Positions 52,426 to 56,975 of a stretch of 56,975 nt of DNA are shown here, in pieces (positions within the stretch are counted from its first letter, which is position 1; every line of letters starts with the position of its first letter). This DNA comes from Planctomycetota bacterium. GTDB lineage: Bacteria; Planctomycetota; Planctomycetia; Pirellulales; Pirellulaceae. The position numbers and the translations under genes are program-made. The DNA lies in assembly GCA_963205385.1 (NCBI GenBank), contig CAUJKE010000019.1, positions 1 through 56,975 on the forward strand, in the 5' to 3' direction. The notes beneath the pieces are model-generated. The model saw only the letters and a program-made list of their open reading frames with translations, searched no databases and had not been told where the DNA came from.

Positions 52426-53334
52426 CTATGTCGGTGCTGCGTCGAGCATTTCATCGAGCGATTGCAGCGCGACTTCAAACGGCGGACGCGCCGCCGTATA
52501 CGCTTCCCACCAGCGCAAGACGGTTGCAATCGGATCGGCCTGCGTCGGGAATCGCAAATGCCAAAGTTGGTGTGCGCGGGAGAGGGTGCTAGCACTGATT
52601 TGGATCAATTCCAGTTCCGCGGCCGCCTCAAGCGCGACAGGCAGCATCGCGAGCGCGGCCAGGTGGGGGAGTCGATCGCGAGAAATCCCCGTAGCTAATT
52701 GGGGCAGGTCCAGGTGCAACTGCGCGAGGAGCCACGACAGTCGGGCTACTTCGGGAAGTTCGGCATGCGGATCGGCGAGTACGGCTTCCAGGCGCACCGA
52801 ATTGTTGTAAAGCTGCGCAGCGCCGCCGCCCCCGAGCACCGGAAGCACGAGCACAATATCGGCGGCGTCCACCATCAACCGCGGTTCGGTCGCGCTGAAG
52901 ATATATTTCAACAACCCAGGGCCGCGAGCTTCCCATTGCGTGCGAATCGGGCCGGAGCGGAGTGTGAGTTCCTCGGCCAGGTTGGGCTTGGCGAGTCGGA
53001 GAACGTCGTTCAGTTGGGCGATGCGGACGCCGATGCGTTGGACCGTCTCAGTGCTGGCGGGTCGCTCTAAAGTGCGATAGAGAGCCATCTTGGCCAACTG
53101 GCGCGAGTCGTCGAAGGTTGTGGAAAGCGCGCTTACTAAGCGCCAAAACTCCTCCGCGGGGATATTCTCCGCGTCGAGTTCTTGCTCCAGCGCGCTCAAC
53201 GGCGCTGCTAGCGCCCGCGCGAGGGCGGAATCGGTGAGCGTGTGGCCGGCCGCGAGGGCCGCGGCGGCATGCAGACTGCTCGCGGTCGGATTCACCAACC
53301 AGCGGATGCGCATCGAGGACATACGGAGCCCCAT
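52426..53334 (-). CDS. hypothetical protein, Leu/Ala-rich helical
   Basis: A 302-residue protein with no signal peptide. It is dominated by amphipathic helices rich in Leu and Ala (SSLHAAAALAAGHTLTDSALARALAAPLSALEQEL, TVQRIGVRIAQLNDVLRLAKPNLAEELTLRSGPIRTQWEARGPGLL). A central segment LMVDAADIVLVLPVLGGGGAAQLYNNSVRLEAVL might be a nucleotide-fold strand-loop. No catalytic motif is visible and I do not recognise the family. ATG 53334, 53322 or 53313 may be the start. It precedes speA divergently. Confidence 0.8.
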   Translation of the reverse strand: MGLRMSSMRIRWLVNPTASSLHAAAALAAGHTLTDSALARALAAPLSALEQELDAENIPAEEFWRLVSALSTTFDDSRQLAKMALYRTLERPASTETVQRIGVRIAQLNDVLRLAKPNLAEELTLRSGPIRTQWEARGPGLLKYIFSATEPRLMVDAADIVLVLPVLGGGGAAQLYNNSVRLEAVLADPHAELPEVARLSWLLAQLHLDLPQLATGISRDRLPHLAALAMLPVALEAAAELELIQISASTLSRAHQLWHLRFPTQADPIATVLRWWEAYTAARPPFEVALQSLDEMLDAAPT

Positions 53335-53510
53335 GGGCAGGAAATTGGCGATTACCGTTCCTAAAGATTAAGACTATAGGAGAATTTACCGCGAACGAAT
53401 ACAGGAGCCCCTATTGGCCGCGGGGCGTGGGTTCTATAATTGCGCGTTTCTGTGAACGTTCGTTGCCGGTTGAGGAAAACTGCCTCACCAGAATTCGGGA
53501 GAGTGGCTTC

Positions 53511-55427
53511 ATGCTTAAAGATGCCGTCGACGTTTGGTCCACCACCGACGCTAGTGAATTGTACGAGGTCTCGCGCTGGGGGAAGGGCTATTTCTCCGTC
53601 GGCGGCAACGGCAACTTGCTGGTGCATCCGACCAAGGACGTCAACCATGCCATTGACATGAAAGAGCTCGTGGACCGGCTGCAGATGCGCGGCATCGATT
53701 TGCCGATCTTGCTGCGTTTCAACGGCATCTTGAAGGATCGCCTCCGCGAAATCAACGACGCCTTCGGGCAATCGATCAAGGACTACGGCTACCGCGGCGT
53801 CTACAGTTGCGTTTATCCCATCAAGGTGAACCAGCAGCGGCATGTGGTGGAAGAGATCGTCGAGTACGGGCGCGAGCACGGCTTTGGCCTGGAAGCCGGC
53901 AGCAAGCCGGAGCTCTTGGCCGTGGTCGCGATGACCGACGCCACGACGCCGATCATTTGCAACGGGTTCAAGGACGCCGAGTTTATCGAGATGGCCTTGA
54001 TGGCGCAAAAGCTGGGCCGCCGTGTGATTCCGGTCGTCGAGAAATATACGGAACTAGGCTTGATCTTGCGTTATGCCGAAAAGATTGGCGTGCGGCCGCA
54101 GATCGGGATGCGCGTGAAACTGGCCGCGCGCGGTTCGGGGCGCTGGCAATCGTCCGGCGGCTACCGCTCCAAGTTTGGACTCACCGTGACGGAAATTCTG
54201 CACGGCCTGGAGGAACTGCGCGAGCGCGGCATGGCCGATTGCTTCAAACTGCTGCACTTCCACCTGGGAAGCCAGATCACGAACATTCGGCATATCAAAG
54301 GCGCATTGATCGAAGCGGCGCGGACGTATGCCGACCTGGTGAAAAAAGGAGGCGGACTGGAATATCTCGATGTCGGCGGCGGCTTGGGAGTCGACTACGA
54401 CGGTTCGCAGACCAACTTCGAATCGAGCGTGAACTACACGCTGCAAGAATACGCCAACGACGTCGTCTATCACATCCAATCCGTCTGCGACGATGCAGGC
54501 GTCAACCATCCCAACATCATCAGCGAAAGCGGCCGCGCGATCGTGGCCTATCACAGCGCGCTCATCTTTGGCGTCTTGGGAGTCGCCGGCCAAGGCAATG
54601 GCGAGCCGAGCGACCAACTGCCTGAGGATGCCGAACAACCGCTGCGCGATTTGCTGGACGTTTACAAGAATATCACGGTCCGCAACACGCTCGAAGGCTA
54701 TCACGACGCCCAGCAGGCGCTGGACATGGTCATCAACATGTTTTGCGCCGGCTACATCAACCTCGAACAGCGGAGCATGGCCGAGAACATTTACTGGGCC
54801 ACGTGCCGCAAGATCATTCGGTTGTTCGATCAGATGGAGTTCGTGCCCGAGGAGCTGGAAGGCTTGCAGAACTTGATGTCCGACACCTACTTCTGCAACT
54901 TCTCGCTGTTCCAATCCATGCCTGATAGCTGGGCGATCAAGCAACTCTTTCCCGTGATGCCGATTCATCGCCTGAATGAACGCCCCACGCGGCATGCGGT
55001 GCTGGGGGATATTACCTGCGACAGCGATGGCAAGATCGACCAGTTCATCGACCGCCGCGACGTCAAACGCACGCTGCAAGTGCATAACTACACCGGCTCC
55101 CCATATTATTTGGGCTGCTTTTTGATCGGGGCCTACCAAGAAATTCTCGGCGACTTGCACAACCTGTTCGGCGACACCAACACGGTCCACGTCAACCTGA
55201 ACGAACAAGGCGAAGTGCAACTCGAAGCCGTCGTGAAGGGGGATACCGTGGCCGAAGTGCTCGAGTATGTCGAGTACAACGTTCCGAGCCTGATCAATCG
55301 CCTGCAAACCGCGGTGGAGAATGCGGTCCGCGAGGGGCGCATCGACCATATCGAAGCCGGCCGCTTCTTGCGGTTTTACGAAGAAGCGCTCGGCGGCTAT
55401 ACCTACCTGGAAGAATCACCGGAATAG
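53511..55427 (+). CDS. speA: biosynthetic arginine decarboxylase
   Basis: A 638-residue SpeA, a PLP- and Mg-dependent fold-III decarboxylase making agmatine for polyamine synthesis. Opening: WSTTDASELYEVSRWGKGYFSV; PLP Lys lies in YPIKVNQQRHVVEEI; other family segments are FGLEAGSKPELLAV, FHLGSQITNIRHIKG, YLDVGGGLGVDYDGSQTNF and SESGRAIVAYHS. The C-terminal half has NLFQSMPDSWAI-type wording (CNFSLFQSMPDSWAIKQLF) and LGCFLIGAYQEILGDLHNLFGDTN. ATG 53511 with GGGAG is preferred over the longer frame from 53427. Confidence 0.97.
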   Translation: MLKDAVDVWSTTDASELYEVSRWGKGYFSVGGNGNLLVHPTKDVNHAIDMKELVDRLQMRGIDLPILLRFNGILKDRLREINDAFGQSIKDYGYRGVYSCVYPIKVNQQRHVVEEIVEYGREHGFGLEAGSKPELLAVVAMTDATTPIICNGFKDAEFIEMALMAQKLGRRVIPVVEKYTELGLILRYAEKIGVRPQIGMRVKLAARGSGRWQSSGGYRSKFGLTVTEILHGLEELRERGMADCFKLLHFHLGSQITNIRHIKGALIEAARTYADLVKKGGGLEYLDVGGGLGVDYDGSQTNFESSVNYTLQEYANDVVYHIQSVCDDAGVNHPNIISESGRAIVAYHSALIFGVLGVAGQGNGEPSDQLPEDAEQPLRDLLDVYKNITVRNTLEGYHDAQQALDMVINMFCAGYINLEQRSMAENIYWATCRKIIRLFDQMEFVPEELEGLQNLMSDTYFCNFSLFQSMPDSWAIKQLFPVMPIHRLNERPTRHAVLGDITCDSDGKIDQFIDRRDVKRTLQVHNYTGSPYYLGCFLIGAYQEILGDLHNLFGDTNTVHVNLNEQGEVQLEAVVKGDTVAEVLEYVEYNVPSLINRLQTAVENAVREGRIDHIEAGRFLRFYEEALGGYTYLEESPE

Positions 55428-55529
55428 GCCGAGGAACAGTGGACCGTTTGGGAGTGGAATCGCGCGGAGTTTTCGCGCATACTCGGAGTGTCCGTTCTCC
55501 CTCCCCAGCGTTCCCTGCCAGGATTTTCT

Positions 55530-56975
55530 ATGCCGTTGTTCACCATCATTCTAGGCGTGCTCTGGTTGAGCGCGTCTTGGCTTTCCGCCCAGCAGTTGGT
55601 CGCCCCGACCGACCCGCTCACGCCGCGCGAGCAGCAGCAGAAATTTCACTTGCCGCCGGGGTTTGAGATTCAGCTCGTGGCGTCCGAACCGGACGTCAAT
55701 AAACCGATGAATCTCAAGTTCGACGCGCGCGGAAGGCTGTGGGTCTCGCATAGCCGGGAGTATCCGTTTCCTGCGAAGAGTGATGACGAGGCGCGCGACG
55801 CGATTACCATCTTCAGCGAACTCGATGCCAACGGCCGCGCGCAAAAGGTGCAGCGCTTTGCTGAACACCTGAATATCCCCATCGGCATCCTGCCGCTCGA
55901 CGACGCCAACTGCCTCGCCTGGTCGATCCCCAATATCTATCACTTGCGGGACGCCAACGGCGACGGTGTCGCCGACGAGAAAGCGATTGCTTACGGTCCG
56001 TTTGGCGTTATCGATACGCACGGCAACCAGAACGGCTTCACGCGCTGGCTCGACGGCTGGGTGTATGCCAACCACGGCTTCAACAACCACAGCCAGGTGA
56101 AGCTCGGGGGCGAAGGGGAGGTTGTGCTCGAGATGCAGTCCGGCAATACGTATCGCTTTCGCGCCGATGGCAGCCGCATTGAACAAGTTGCCTGGGGACA
56201 GGTGAATCCGTTCGGCCTCTGTTTTGATCCGCTCGGCAATTTGTTCACCGCCGATTGCCACTCGCGGCCGGTGACAATGGTGCTGCGCGAAGGCTACTAC
56301 CAAAGTTTTGGCAAGCCGCACGACGGCTTGGGCTACGCTCCCGAGACCACCACCATCGATCATGGCGGCACCGGCATTGCCGGCGTGGTGTATTACGACG
56401 CGGATCAGTTTCCGCCGCCGTTCCGCGACGTGCTGTTCGTCGGCAACGTGATTACCAACCGCATCCATTGCGACCGGCTCACCTGGACCGGTTCATCGCC
56501 GCGCGTCGACAGGGTCGAAGACTTTCTCACGTGCGATGATCCCTGGTTTCGCCCGGTGGACATTCAACTTGGACCCGATGGGGCGCTCTATGTGCTGGAT
56601 TTCTACAACAAGATCATCGGCCATTATGAAGTGCCGCTAACGCATCCCGAGCGCGATCGCGAACGGGGCCGCGTGTGGCGGATCGTTTACCGGGGCGAAA
56701 GAGAGACGGCCCAGCTCACCGCCATGCCGGACTTGCGCGCCGCCAACGCCCAGACGCTGGTCGACTTGTTGGGCCACGTGAACTTGACCGTGCGCCTGCT
56801 AGCGACGAACGCCTTGGTCGATCGCTTTCCGCAACAAGCCGCCGCGCTGGCCACCGTGGCCGCCAGCGACTCGACCAATGCGGCCCGCCGGGCCCATGCC
56901 CTGTGGGTGCTGTTTCGCACGCAGAGCTTAACCGAAGTTCTCGCGCGAAAACTTGCAGGCGATTCCGACCGGCTC
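55530..56975 (+). CDS. membrane-bound dehydrogenase-like PVC protein (partial, 3' end outside window)
   Basis: Open from ATG 55530 to the right edge (482 codons). A signal peptide (MPLFTIILGVLWLSASWLSAQ) is followed by PPGFEIQLVASEPDVNKPMNLKFDARGRLWVSHSREYPFP, the opening of the putative membrane-bound dehydrogenase (TIGR02604/PVC) beta-propeller family, then WLDGWVYANHGFNNHSQ, NPFGLCFDPLGNLFTADCHSRPV, GGTGIAGVVYYDADQFPPPFRD and WFRPVDIQLGPDGALYVLDFYN. HEAT-like repeats begin near the edge; a C-terminal haem c domain is usual in this family but would lie outside. Secreted; substrate unknown. Confidence 0.92.
   Translation, partial: MPLFTIILGVLWLSASWLSAQQLVAPTDPLTPREQQQKFHLPPGFEIQLVASEPDVNKPMNLKFDARGRLWVSHSREYPFPAKSDDEARDAITIFSELDANGRAQKVQRFAEHLNIPIGILPLDDANCLAWSIPNIYHLRDANGDGVADEKAIAYGPFGVIDTHGNQNGFTRWLDGWVYANHGFNNHSQVKLGGEGEVVLEMQSGNTYRFRADGSRIEQVAWGQVNPFGLCFDPLGNLFTADCHSRPVTMVLREGYYQSFGKPHDGLGYAPETTTIDHGGTGIAGVVYYDADQFPPPFRDVLFVGNVITNRIHCDRLTWTGSSPRVDRVEDFLTCDDPWFRPVDIQLGPDGALYVLDFYNKIIGHYEVPLTHPERDRERGRVWRIVYRGERETAQLTAMPDLRAANAQTLVDLLGHVNLTVRLLATNALVDRFPQQAAALATVAASDSTNAARRAHALWVLFRTQSLTEVLARKLAGDSDRL

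Noticed and set aside
54054..55349. 431-residue minus-strand frame across speA
   Set aside because: Shadow of speA; composition typical of an antisense frame in GC-rich DNA.
1..56975. CRISPR arrays, tRNA/rRNA genes, insertion sequences, integrases
   Set aside because: No spaced repeat arrays, no tRNA-like cloverleaf or CCA ends seen by eye, and no transposase or integrase motifs in any plausible frame.

Overview
The window most likely comes from a planctomycete, probably of the Pirellulales type. Three gene types that are hallmarks of that phylum are present: a c-type cytochrome/DUF1549/DUF1553 protein followed by a DUF1501 protein (39990-44512), a TIM-barrel/haem-domain fusion cut by the left edge, and a membrane-bound-dehydrogenase-like protein cut by the right edge. 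GC content is high, genes are dense on both strands, and many small secreted or lipoprotein genes are present. No tRNA, rRNA, CRISPR array, insertion sequence or integrase was seen.

Layout. 1-2877: partial TIM-barrel/cytochrome fusion and pdxA. 2983-8251 (minus): a five-gene efflux or lipoprotein-export type ABC system with two different permeases, an ATPase, an HlyD-type adaptor and a lipoprotein. 8394-9947: a Cys-rich secreted protein, a small unknown protein and a DUF488 protein. 9996-16765 (minus): a clade-II nitrous oxide reductase operon in the order sco - azurin-like cupredoxin - nosZ - nosB - nosD - nosF - nosY. 17351-30838: a metabolic and stress block with Hsp20, an alpha/beta hydrolase, a DUF4203-like membrane protein, 2-oxoglutarate dehydrogenase E2 and E1, a cytidylate-kinase-like protein, a small conserved protein, homodimeric pyruvate dehydrogenase AceE, a stand-alone RIC N-terminal domain, PTS enzyme I and a methyltransferase. 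31081-34699: a second methyltransferase behind a structured leader, an NnrS-family protein and a trypsin-like protease. 35108-41 kb: phosphohexomutase, transglutaminase/TPR protein, class II photolyase. 39990-44512: the planctomycete cytochrome/DUF1501 pair. 44553-50536: a signalling cluster of REC-GGDEF-CBS, FHA-EAL-like and Ser/Thr kinase-tubulin-like proteins. 50655-56975: M50 protease, Nudix hydrolase, unknown protein, speA and the partial dehydrogenase-like gene.

Two things stand out. First, six sites matching the sigma-54 (RpoN) -24/-12 promoter (GG-N10-GC, four of them with the full GGCACG-N4-TTGC core) lie directly upstream of genes in the 8.9-24.8 kb block: the small protein/DUF488 pair, Hsp20, the DUF4203/hydrolase pair, sucAB, the cytidylate-kinase-like gene and the small protein/aceE pair. 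This looks like a local RpoN regulon linking stress proteins with TCA-cycle and pyruvate oxidation, next to N2O respiration and NO-response genes (nosZ, RIC domain, NnrS). Second, the cluster at 44.5-50.5 kb pairs a protein kinase fused to a tubulin-like GTPase domain with an FHA-containing protein, and flanks them with a diguanylate-cyclase domain and a phosphodiesterase domain whose signature residues are both altered. It reads as a phospho-signalling system built on degenerate c-di-GMP modules and a cytoskeletal-type GTPase, with no function I can name.
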